Origin: Clostridia bacterium | GTDB lineage: Bacteria; Bacillota; Clostridia; Oscillospirales; QAMX01 | NCBI GenBank assembly: GCA_017547975.1 | Contig: JAFYNU010000129.1 | Coordinates: 1 to 12,289, forward strand | Direction of reading: 5' to 3' | DNA length: 12,289 nucleotides | Position numbers and translations under genes: made by a program | Shown here: positions 6,835 through 12,289 of the stretch, piece by piece | Position numbering within the stretch: position 1 is the first letter of the stretch | Layout: every line of letters starts with the position of its first letter | The notes under the pieces: generated by a model | Databases searched by the model: none | Seen by the model: the letters and a program-made list of their open reading frames with translations, nothing else | What the model was told of the DNA's origin: nothing

Positions 6835-7845
6835 TTATCTTGCGTCCCGATCCCGGTTCCGGGCGGCAACCTCCATGATCGAATCGGTTGATTTGGTATA
6901 CTCCGCATCGGTAATGAGTCCCGCCTTCCAATCCATGTACCATGCGGTGGATTGGGCATCCTTGATGGCACGAACCAGAGTCTCCGGCTTGTCCCGCACC
7001 TCCTGAATCCAGAACTGTACGTAGGCTTTGTGGTTTTCGATATGAGCCGGGGATGCTTTCTCGGTGAGATTGACTCCCATAAAGCAGGAGGCAATCTCCG
7101 CCACAAGTTCCTCGTAGGCATACCGGGACGAGCCGAACCCACCACCCATATCCCGGTTCAGGCGGGAGGGGTGTCCGGTGGCGTGGGCAAGTTCGTGGAG
7201 TGCGGTGGCGTGGAAGGCATATTCCCCTGTGAAGGAGCCGGGCGTGGGCAGGTGGATGGTATCCTGAGTAGGAGAGTAGTAGGCCTGATCGCCTCCATCC
7301 ATCAGAAGCTTGACCTCCATTCCGTGGATGAGCTTGTCGATCAGCTCATCCTGTGTCACCGCTGTGTGCTCGATGGCAGGAAGCTCGGGCATTCCTTCCA
7401 CATCATGGGCGTTGAACACAGCGGTATATTTGGTGGAAAGGTGGAACTCAGAGGGGTCTCTGCCATCGGCAAGCTCCCTTTTGTACTGTTCCCAGGTAAG
7501 CGCCTTTCGGTTGGGACTGTCGTAGGGGTACCAGTATTCCACATAGGTTGCCCTGGACCCGGCCTTCAGGTGCCATTTCTCCTTGGGGTGATACTTGCCA
7601 TCCTTGTCCATGATCTGCACCATGGTCACCCAACGGGGATCGGTATAACCCTTTGCCATGGCAATCAGTGACAGGAAGAAGGCATTGGTGCCACGGTAAC
7701 AGGCACCGGTGATCCCGTTATGGGGAGCACTGCCGCCGGAACCGCGCCATTCCTTCTGCCATTCCAGCCCCCGCTCCTCCAGAACATGGGCAAAGGCCTC
7801 CGCAAGCTCTGCCCGGTACTCTTCCTTATTCTTCGGTCTCGTGAT
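6835..7845 (-). CDS. ArdC-like antirestriction protein (DUF1738 N-terminus plus zincin metallopeptidase)
   Basis: A 336-aa protein if translation begins at the ATC at 7845. The N-terminal part (KNKEEYRAELAEAFAHVLEE, then a GACYRGTNAFFLSLIAMAKGY segment) resembles the ArdC ssDNA-binding region (DUF1738). The C-terminal part is a zincin-like peptidase with HELAHATGH near 217-225, R at about 228 and the downstream YAYEELVAEIAS helix carrying the expected glutamate ligand. ArdC-type proteins protect incoming single-stranded DNA and inhibit restriction. The frame is blocked by TAA at 7854. No ATG, GTG or TTG exists before the ATG at 7659, which lacks a Shine-Dalgarno sequence and would delete much of the N-terminal domain. 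GGGAGG lies nine bases before the ATC, at the family's usual first residue. Confidence 0.85.
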   Translation of the reverse strand: MTRPKNKEEYRAELAEAFAHVLEERGLEWQKEWRGSGGSAPHNGITGACYRGTNAFFLSLIAMAKGYTDPRWVTMVQIMDKDGKYHPKEKWHLKAGSRATYVEYWYPYDSPNRKALTWEQYKRELADGRDPSEFHLSTKYTAVFNAHDVEGMPELPAIEHTAVTQDELIDKLIHGMEVKLLMDGGDQAYYSPTQDTIHLPTPGSFTGEYAFHATALHELAHATGHPSRLNRDMGGGFGSSRYAYEELVAEIASCFMGVNLTEKASPAHIENHKAYVQFWIQEVRDKPETLVRAIKDAQSTAWYMDWKAGLITDAEYTKSTDSIMEVAARNRDRDAR

Positions 7846-7912
7846 TGTCGATTACCTCCCATTCTTCCGGGGTCAGGGTTTCCTCGTCAAGAAAAATGAT
7901 TTCCGGGTTCAT
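7826..7912 (-). CDS. 28-aa coupled ORF overlapping the ardC-like start
   Basis: The ATG at 7912 overlaps the stop of the 320-aa gene as ATGA, and AGAGG lies about nine bases upstream. The acidic product begins MNPEIIFLDEETLTPEEWEV and ends at TAA (7826). Its 3' half contains the Shine-Dalgarno sequence and start of the ardC-like gene, in a frame shifted +1. It may be a small protein or a leader peptide whose translation opens the ardC-like start. Short length limits certainty. Confidence 0.5.
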   Translation of the reverse strand: MNPEIIFLDEETLTPEEWEVIDNHETEE

Positions 7913-8871
7913 CGTGCGGCACCTCTGTCTTTCTGTTTTGCATGGAGCAATGCTCCCTTTTCGTCGTAGTTTTGGGGGTCGGCCGCCGGGACAGCCCAAC
8001 CAAACATGGAGCCTGCCTTCATGGCCTCCGCCTGGGCTTTGGTGATGCCCAGTTTGGCGTTGAAGTCATCCACAAAGGCCCGGTTTTCCTCCCGGGTTCC
8101 ATCGGTGATCTGAATGTTGAAGTACCCTTTCTCTCCCTTTTGGAGGACGATAATATCCCCGGTGGATTCCAGAATGCTGTAACAGCGGGAGGGGAGGGAG
8201 TTTCGCAGGGGAAAGATATCCTGACAGCCCCGTTCCTCAAATCGTTCGGCAAACTCGCAGATGTGGTAGAGGGTCTTGCCCCATTCACCGCCGGTTTCCA
8301 TGTGGTAGTCATCGATGTAGCGGATCTGCATATCCCGGCGCTCGCCGCCGGCGGTAATCAGGCGAACCTTGTCTCCATCCGCCACCCGGAACTTTTCGTT
8401 ATAGTGGCTGTCGATGAAGCGGATGCCCCTTTCGGCGCTTTTCAGGTGTTGATCCAACCGTTCCCGCAGGTAACAGTAGCAGTATAGGTTGTAGAGACCC
8501 CGGTTGGGATTCAGGCGAAGCAGATAACTGTAGGCTTCAGTATCCAGACGGAAACCGAAGTCATCATGATCCGGATGGATTCTGGCCTCCCGGTGATCCC
8601 AGCAGTAATTGGCCAGTGCCCTGCGGTTCGAAAGGAAGCTGCCAGGTTGGTCGAGGCGCAGATTGTTGATGATGGCATCCAACTCATCCGCAAATTCCAG
8701 GGTTTTCAGGTTACGCATGTGGTCATCCCAGGAGGAAAAGAACTGTTCTCCGCTGCTTCCCATATCCCCCCGAAGATGGCCAATGCATCCGGTTTGCGCC
8801 ATGATTTGTTGAGATTGGGTGTAACAATACATTCTTTCCGGCATCGTCATGGGTCGGATGGTGAATTCCAT
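7909..8871 (-). CDS. Hypothetical 320-aa accessory protein of conjugative elements
   Basis: A 320-aa soluble protein with ATG at 8871, four bases after the DUF4314 stop and with AAGGA in the end of that gene. No named family is recognised with confidence. Visible parts are an N-terminal region (1-80) with helical segments, a tyrosine-rich stretch (YNLYCYCYLRERLDQHLK) near 127-144, and a central beta-like region with VRLITAGGERRDMQIRYIDD and YHICEFAERFEERG. A C-terminal module (FNAKLGITKAQAEAMKAGSM, then FGWAVPAADPQNYDEKG) resembles tails recalled from other accessory proteins of clostridial elements. Position between DUF4314 and the ArdC-like gene suggests an establishment or anti-defence role, which is inference. 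Confidence 0.75.
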   Translation of the reverse strand: MEFTIRPMTMPERMYCYTQSQQIMAQTGCIGHLRGDMGSSGEQFFSSWDDHMRNLKTLEFADELDAIINNLRLDQPGSFLSNRRALANYCWDHREARIHPDHDDFGFRLDTEAYSYLLRLNPNRGLYNLYCYCYLRERLDQHLKSAERGIRFIDSHYNEKFRVADGDKVRLITAGGERRDMQIRYIDDYHMETGGEWGKTLYHICEFAERFEERGCQDIFPLRNSLPSRCYSILESTGDIIVLQKGEKGYFNIQITDGTREENRAFVDDFNAKLGITKAQAEAMKAGSMFGWAVPAADPQNYDEKGALLHAKQKDRGAAR

Positions 8872-8875
8872 AGAA

Positions 8876-9127
8876 TCACCGTCCTTCCCTGTCGGTGCGG
8901 GACTTTGTGGGAACGGCGTGGAAGCAGTCCTCTCCGGGAATCAGGCCCAAGCGTCTGCCATTATCAAAATCGCAGTGAACGGTGCCCATGTCATCCACCA
9001 CCCGAACGGTTCCCCGGGTACCGGGAGGAATGGGACGGGGATCATCTCCCATAAAATCCAGTTCAATGCGGGTGCCGGGAGGGTACTGCTCCTTCAGTCG
9101 GTCGATCAGGGGTTGAGTAAATTGCAT
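8876..9127 (-). CDS. DUF4314 family protein
   Basis: An 83-aa protein with ATG at 9127 and AAGGAGG seven bases upstream. The core PPGTRIELDFMGDDPRPIPP, then GTRGTVRVVDDMGTVHCDFDNG and LGLIPGEDCF, matches DUF4314, a small beta-barrel-like family usual in Tn1549-type elements downstream of parB. Molecular function is not known to me. It sits 14 bp after parB and four bp before the 320-aa gene, clearly in the same operon. Confidence 0.88.
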   Translation of the reverse strand: MQFTQPLIDRLKEQYPPGTRIELDFMGDDPRPIPPGTRGTVRVVDDMGTVHCDFDNGRRLGLIPGEDCFHAVPTKSRTDREGR

Positions 9128-9141
9128 AGTGTGCCTCCTTT

Positions 9142-10092
9142 TTATCGGTCATCCCGGTCTCTGCGCTCGCGGGACAAAAATTGTTGATAGTACTCTAAGG
9201 CTTTGTAAACGTAGTCTTCCGTCTTGTTGGGAGGGACGGAGTCAGGAATATATCTGCGCAGTCGGTCGGCCCGGAAACTGATCTTCTCACGTTGATTGGG
9301 CTTTTCTTCGGCAAGCAAGGTCTCGATCACGTTGGGACCCAGAGTGTGATCTTTGGAGAAGGCCCGAAGCTGGATTGCCTGTCCAAGGGAGGGAGTAGCT
9401 TCAGAGTATACCATTGCTTCGTGGAGCCAACGCTGTTCCACCTCGCTCAGGTAGGATAGCTCCACCGCAGGCCGGAAGGCAATTTTGCCTTCGTCCACCA
9501 TTTCCAGTATTTCGGGAATCAGTTCGGTAAGGCGAATGTAGCGGCGAACTTGAGTTGTACTATCGCCAGAGTCTTTTCCGATTACTGTAGCACTTTCATT
9601 TAACTTCCCACCCACTGGGTTGGAAGTTAAATCCGTTCGTTGCCCCTGTCTTTTCATGGCATCCAGCCGCATCTTGTAGGCAAAGGCCTTTTCGCTGGGC
9701 AGAATCTGGGAGCGTTGGAAGTTGGATTCCACCATGAAGATGATCGCTTCATCCCGGGTCATGGTGCGGATCTCAGCCCGGATGGTTTGAAATCCTGCCA
9801 ACTCACAGGCATTCTTGCGCCGGTGCCCCGATACGATTTCATATCTGCCATCCTCCTTTTCACGAAGAGTGATGGGGGTCAGTACGCCCCGCTCTCTCAC
9901 ACTCTCAACCAACTGCTGCATGTCTTCATCCATGCGTACCTGAAAGGGATGACCGGGGAAATCGTCGATCCGAGAAAGCGGGATGTCGTGGATCCGGGGA
10001 AGCTTGTTTTCCTGACGTTCTCCGTCAGTCATGAACAGTTCATCGTACCCAGTCAGGCCCAGGTCGAGTTTGGGTTGCTCTTTCAATAGCAC
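9142..10092 (-). CDS. parB: ParB/Spo0J-family partition protein
   Basis: A 316-aa ParB-type protein for segregation of the extrachromosomal form. The N-terminal ParB/sulfiredoxin-fold domain spans about 33-120, with EIVSGHRRKNACELAG at 85-100 (box II, GHRR) and ESNFQRSQILPSEKAFAYKM at 122-141. A helix-turn-helix region follows near 168-190 (IGKDSGDSTTQVRRYIRLTE). The start is uncertain: GTG at 10092 lies three bases after GGAGG, while TTG at 10086 lies nine bases after it and may be the true start. No in-frame ATG is near. The gene overlaps the end of parA by about 50 bp. Residues 154-165 are encoded by a long DNA palindrome. Confidence 0.93.
   Translation of the reverse strand: MLLKEQPKLDLGLTGYDELFMTDGERQENKLPRIHDIPLSRIDDFPGHPFQVRMDEDMQQLVESVRERGVLTPITLREKEDGRYEIVSGHRRKNACELAGFQTIRAEIRTMTRDEAIIFMVESNFQRSQILPSEKAFAYKMRLDAMKRQGQRTDLTSNPVGGKLNESATVIGKDSGDSTTQVRRYIRLTELIPEILEMVDEGKIAFRPAVELSYLSEVEQRWLHEAMVYSEATPSLGQAIQLRAFSKDHTLGPNVIETLLAEEKPNQREKISFRADRLRRYIPDSVPPNKTEDYVYKALEYYQQFLSRERRDRDDR
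9598..9632. repeat. 35-bp near-perfect palindrome inside parB
   Basis: Outer arms ATTTAACTTCC (9598-9608) and GGAAGTTAAAT (9622-9632) are perfect. Inner arms ACCCA (9610-9614) and TGGGT (9616-9620) flank a single central C at 9615. The only mismatch is 9609/9621. It encodes residues 154-165 of ParB, just before the helix-turn-helix. Confidence 0.9.
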
Positions 10093-10867
10093 ATACCTCC
10101 TTCGTCAGGTTTTCATAGGCGGCAGCTACCTTGCCGCTTCGATCATGGGAAAAGATGCTTTTACCTGCCAGACTGCATTCGGCAGCACGAACCGAGTGGG
10201 GAATCTCGGTGTCAAAAATACGGATGCTGGAGCCTATGGAAGAACGCAGGGAGGAGATGATATCCTTTGCGTTGTTGGTACGGTTGTCCACCATGGTCAG
10301 CAACACCCCGTCGATTTGCAGACGGGGGTTGATCTGCCGTTTTACCTTGGCAATGGAATGCATCAGCAGGTTTAGACCCTTTGTGGACAGAAAGTTGGGT
10401 TGAGAGGGAATGATGACGCTGTCGGCGGCCACCAGAGAATTGACTGTCATCATGCCAAGAGAGGGCATACAGTCGATGAGAATGTAGTCGTAGTTCCTCC
10501 GTATGTTGTCCAGATACCCCTTCAAAACGAATTCCCGGCTCATGGTGTTGAACAGGCTGATTTCCAACCCGGACAATTCGATGTTGGAGGGAAGCAGATC
10601 CACTCCCTCCGGGTGCTGAATGATACCCGTTCCGGCATCAATGGGTTTGTCCTCCATGACCCTCTGCAGGACGGTTGCCAGGGAGAGAGAAAGCTCGTCC
10701 GGATTTTTTACTCCCAGACTGATGGTCAGGCTGCCTTGGGGGTCAGCGTCAATCAGAAGAACCCGGTAACCCTCATTGGCAAGGCCTACTCCCAGGTTCA
10801 CAGTAGTGGTTGTTTTTCCCACACCTCCTTTCTGATTTGTGATGGCAATGATTTTGCTGTTTTCGAT
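10040..10867 (-). CDS. parA: ParA-family partition ATPase, apparent ATC start
   Basis: A 275-aa ParA/Soj ATPase. The deviant Walker A motif KGGVGKTT lies at 13-20, DADPQG near 40-45 and the Walker B region IDCMPSLG near 131-138. It acts with ParB to segregate the replicon. The first residues read x-E-N-S-K-I-I-A-I-T-N-Q, where family members have Met at x. Here the codon is ATC (10867-10865), seven bases after GGAGG. The next in-frame candidate, a GTG, falls inside Walker A, and the only upstream ATG is inside repA with no reason to be used. Non-standard initiation at ATC is therefore the best reading. It follows repA by 52 bp and overlaps parB. Confidence 0.93.
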   Translation of the reverse strand: MENSKIIAITNQKGGVGKTTTTVNLGVGLANEGYRVLLIDADPQGSLTISLGVKNPDELSLSLATVLQRVMEDKPIDAGTGIIQHPEGVDLLPSNIELSGLEISLFNTMSREFVLKGYLDNIRRNYDYILIDCMPSLGMMTVNSLVAADSVIIPSQPNFLSTKGLNLLMHSIAKVKRQINPRLQIDGVLLTMVDNRTNNAKDIISSLRSSIGSSIRIFDTEIPHSVRAAECSLAGKSIFSHDRSGKVAAAYENLTKEVCAIERATQTRPGPDWVR

Positions 10868-10884
10868 GGATACTCCTCCTTTTT

Positions 10885-10901
10885 TACCGCCGGGGGCGGT
10901 A
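10885..10901 (-). promoter_or_regulatory. GC-rich hairpin in the repA-parA gap
   Basis: Arms TACCGCC (10885-10891) and GGCGGTA (10895-10901) flank a three-base loop, just upstream of the AAAAAAGGAGG site of parA. On the minus strand A residues follow, so it is not a terminator. It could be an operator, a partition site or a translation-control hairpin. A repeated TTACAT lies immediately upstream of it. Confidence 0.5.
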
Positions 10902-10919
10902 TGTAATGTAATAGTTACG

Positions 10920-11774
10920 CTATGTTTGGGAAAGGTCGTGCTTTGCCAGGGCAGAATAATAACTCCCGATGGTGACGGGAGCGTTGTAAAGGGTGGCCAG
11001 CAGATACTGTTTGATGTTTCGGATCCGGGTGGTGTTTTCTGAAAGGCAGGAGAGCACGAAACGGATATGGTCGGCATCCAGCGACAGAAGCCGATCCTTG
11101 ACCAGGGTGGAGGGAACCTCTGCCCCGGAGATTCTCATGGTCCGCCGGGTGATACACAGGGTTTCCACGATCAATTCCAGAAGCTCTTCCAATTGATCCC
11201 TGTCGTAGGGAAACTCCAGGAGAAGATATTCGTACCCGATGTTTTCCTTGACCTGTTCTCTTACAAGAAAAACATCCTGTGGATTCTCATCTCTTCGCTT
11301 CGGTTCCGCTTCCGGGAATTCCGGGGGAGCGAAAGAAGGATATGAGTCGATACTTGATTCATCCTTTTTTCTTTTTTCTGTATTTGTTTGATAGTTATTT
11401 ATTTGTGGGGGATTCTCCGGACATGACAAACCCGGATATGGGGTATCCATATCCGGGTTTTCCGTATGTGGCGAAGGCGGTTGTGGTTTTTCGTAGAAAG
11501 TATACTCGATGTCCAGAATCCTGCCGTTTGGGGTACGGATGCGGCGTCGGGACAGGTATCCGCAGCTTTCCAGTTCCCTCAGCTGTGCGGAGATCCCATC
11601 CACACCATCCTTGCAGATGGAGGCGAGGCCCCTTGCGGAGTAATCCCAGTTATCCGGCAGAGAGAGAATGGTGGAAAGAAGGCCCCGGGCCTTGTTGGAA
11701 AGGTTCTTGTCCCGTAGATGGTGGTTTGACATGGTGGTGTAATCTCTGGTTTTCTCAACCCGGTAGATTGCGAT
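10920..11774 (-). CDS. repA: Replication initiator RepA (winged-helix plus DUF6017-type C-terminus), apparent ATC start
   Basis: A 284-aa protein if started at the ATC at 11774. An N-terminal helix-turn-helix domain (about 1-95: AIYRVEKTRDYTTMSNHHLR, then LSLPDNWDYSARGLASICKD and LRELESCGYLSRR) is followed by a variable linker (96-165). A DUF6017-type C-terminal domain spans about 170-282 (YDRDQLEELLELIVETLC, RNIKQYLLATLYNAP, YYSALAKHDL). This is the usual replication protein of Tn1549-like elements. AAAGGAGG lies eight bases before the ATC, and family members begin M-A-I-Y-R-V-E-K-T, so ATC occupies the Met position. An in-frame ATG at 11819 exists but has no Shine-Dalgarno sequence and would add 15 unrelated residues. 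Confidence 0.9.
   Translation of the reverse strand: MAIYRVEKTRDYTTMSNHHLRDKNLSNKARGLLSTILSLPDNWDYSARGLASICKDGVDGISAQLRELESCGYLSRRRIRTPNGRILDIEYTFYEKPQPPSPHTENPDMDTPYPGLSCPENPPQINNYQTNTEKRKKDESSIDSYPSFAPPEFPEAEPKRRDENPQDVFLVREQVKENIGYEYLLLEFPYDRDQLEELLELIVETLCITRRTMRISGAEVPSTLVKDRLLSLDADHIRFVLSCLSENTTRIRNIKQYLLATLYNAPVTIGSYYSALAKHDLSQT
11343..11470. other. Candidate intragenic replication origin within repA
   Basis: An AT-rich, T-tract-containing stretch (about 11343-11405) is followed by a perfect 14-bp inverted repeat: AAACCCGGATATGG (11428-11441) and its complement (11447-11460) with a five-base loop. Related words flank it: CCGGACATG at 11417-11425 and CCGTATGTG at 11462-11470, similar to CCGGATATG in the arm. 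It lies in the unconserved linker of RepA. Intragenic origins in this position are known for RepA_N-type plasmids; applying this here is inference. Confidence 0.45.
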
Positions 11775-11858
11775 GGGAATCGCCTCCTTTGGTATCAGTA
11801 ATGAAAAAATATATTGCATAAAGTTCGGGTTTCTGCTACGATAACGATGGAACCAGTA

Positions 11859-11888
11859 GAGGCTTGTGCAATGATTGCCGAAAGCCTC
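11859..11888. repeat. Nested inverted repeat in the repA leader
   Basis: Outer arms GAGGCTT (11859-11865) and AAGCCTC (11882-11888) enclose inner arms GCAAT (11868-11872) and ATTGC (11874-11878) around a single G. It lies upstream of repA, where operators, copy-control RNAs or origin hairpins are typical. Confidence 0.6.
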
Positions 11889-11940
11889 GGGGAAGAGCTC
11901 ACGGCTGATTCCTTTTCTGTAATCGTCACTGTGCTTTGCC

Positions 11941-11969
11941 TTGACAAATCCCGAAAGTTGTACTATTAT
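11941..11969 (+). promoter_or_regulatory. Sigma-A-type promoter for the SHOCT-like gene
   Basis: TTGACA (11941-11946) and TATTAT (11964-11969) are separated by exactly 17 bases. This is the best promoter in the window. It gives a leader of about 95 bases before the ATG at 12070. Confidence 0.78.
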
Positions 11970-11976
11970 TAGCAGC

Positions 11977-12039
11977 AGAATCGGGAAGAATAGCGGATTA
12001 GTCTGTGAACTCTGGCTTTATGCGACCGATTCTTTTTTT
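11977..12039 (+). terminator. Attenuator-like stem plus T-run in the 5' leader
   Basis: AGAATCGG (11977-11984) pairs with CCGATTCT (12026-12033), immediately followed by further T residues (seven T at 12033-12039). The loop is long (41 bases), so folding may depend on an antiterminator alternative or a bound factor. Placed between promoter and gene, it suggests premature termination control, but the evidence is modest. Confidence 0.35.
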
Positions 12040-12069
12040 GCGAAAATGTCCGGCAGGAGATTACATAAC

Positions 12070-12258
12070 ATGAATGAACATTCCAGAGAACCCATGACCC
12101 CGGAGGAAAAGAAGAAGGCACTGTTTCTGAGGCAGAAGCAAACCCTGGATCTTTTTCTGGAGCGTAATGCCATATCGAAAAAGCAATATGACAAAAGTCT
12201 TGGCGACTTGATCGAGAAGATGGGAATACAGGACTTGATGGTAAAGCAGGAAGACTGA
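12070..12258 (+). CDS. Small SHOCT-like protein
   Basis: A 62-aa charged, helical protein. The ATG at 12070 follows CAGGAG by about ten bases. Residues 9-29 form a lysine and glutamine-rich helix (MTPEEKKKALFLRQKQTLDL). FLERNAISKKQYDKSLGDLI after it has the form of a SHOCT-type short helical module (a hydrophobic helix, turn, I-S/T-x-x-Q/E-Y/F-D/E). Similar small proteins are common at the edges of clostridial mobile elements, often near recombinase genes; that association is from memory. An in-frame ATG at 11941 gives a longer reading but overlaps the promoter and has no ribosome binding site, so it is rejected. It is the only well-supported plus-strand gene here. Confidence 0.75.
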   Translation: MNEHSREPMTPEEKKKALFLRQKQTLDLFLERNAISKKQYDKSLGDLIEKMGIQDLMVKQED

Positions 12259-12289
12259 ATTTAAAAATGGTTCGATAAGCAAGAATTTA
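12259..12289. other. Right edge, nothing recognised
   Basis: The last 31 bases after the SHOCT-like stop show no terminator hairpin and no ribosome binding site. Any following gene lies outside the window. Confidence 0.5.

Larger units (their letters stand above)
11775..12069. promoter_or_regulatory. Divergent control region between repA and the SHOCT-like gene
   Basis: About 295 bp without a well-supported gene. It holds a nested inverted repeat at 11859-11888, a plus-strand promoter at 11941-11969 and a leader with an attenuator-like hairpin. No convincing minus-strand promoter for repA could be assigned. A 41-codon plus-strand reading (11847-11972) is open but has no ribosome binding site. 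Confidence 0.6.

Noticed and set aside
6835..7659. ATG at 7659 as the ArdC-like start
   Set aside because: It would remove most of the N-terminal DUF1738-like domain, which is clearly encoded upstream in the same frame, and it lacks a ribosome binding site.
6952..7671. 239-codon plus-strand open frame
   Set aside because: It is antisense to the ArdC-like gene, including its HELAHATGH motif, and shows no family features.
10868..11077. Upstream ATG extension of parA to 11077
   Set aside because: The extra 70 residues overlap repA in another frame, have no ParA similarity and no ribosome binding site; the family start coincides with the ATC at 10867.
11775..11819. ATG at 11819 as the repA start
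   Set aside because: No Shine-Dalgarno sequence precedes it and the 15 added residues are not part of the family; GGAGG lies between it and the ATC at 11774.
12061..12282. 73-codon minus-strand open frame at the right edge
   Set aside because: It is antisense to the SHOCT-like gene, which has a strong promoter and a ribosome binding site.
1..12289. CRISPR arrays, tRNA/rRNA genes, insertion sequences, integrase or att sites
   Set aside because: No regularly spaced repeats, cloverleaf, transposase or recombinase reading was found on either strand; element ends must lie outside the window.

Overview
The window looks like part of a mobile conjugative element of the Tn1549 / clostridial conjugative transposon (ICE) type, from a mid-GC gut-type Clostridia host (Oscillospiraceae or Lachnospiraceae-like, by inference). 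The basis is the gene set and order: a RepA with a DUF6017-type C-terminus, ParA, ParB, DUF4314, an ArdC-like protein, YodL-DUF3846, MobC, a MOBP-type relaxase, PcfB, VirD4, a Maff2/VirB2-like protein and a VirB6/TrbL-like protein. Almost everything is on the minus strand, so transcription runs from high to low coordinates. No integrase, resistance gene, tRNA, rRNA or CRISPR array is visible.

Layout in the direction of transcription. (1) 11775-12069 is a divergent control region. A near-consensus promoter drives a small SHOCT-like gene on the plus strand; the repA leader runs the other way. (2) 9142-11774 is the replication and partition module repA-parA-parB. (3) 6835-9127 carries DUF4314, a 320-aa protein of unknown function, a 28-aa coupled ORF and an ArdC-like metallopeptidase. 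(4) 6571-6802 is a self-contained unit: promoter, 53-aa gene, strong terminator. (5) 5284-6540 holds a small membrane protein and a YodL-DUF3846 protein. (6) 5177-5283 is a structured intergenic gap, the best oriT candidate. (7) 1-5164 is the transfer operon mobC, relaxase, pcfB, a 63-aa gene, virD4, Maff2/VirB2-like and virB6. These genes mostly overlap or abut; virB6 runs off the left edge.

How they probably work together (family knowledge plus inference): RepA/ParA/ParB keep the excised circle or plasmid form; MobC and the relaxase process oriT; PcfB and VirD4 deliver the relaxase-DNA complex to the channel, whose membrane parts start with the Maff2/VirB2-like and VirB6 proteins. The genes between the partition module and oriT include an ArdC-type candidate for protecting incoming DNA.

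The most unusual observation is that three genes (repA, parA, ardC-like) have no ATG, GTG or TTG at their expected start. Each instead has an ATC codon behind a strong Shine-Dalgarno sequence, at the family's usual first residue. Other points of note are a 35-bp near-perfect palindrome inside parB, a 14-bp inverted repeat next to an AT-rich stretch inside repA (possible intragenic origin), and two small proteins 12/25 identical in their C-terminal segments, encoded at separate places.
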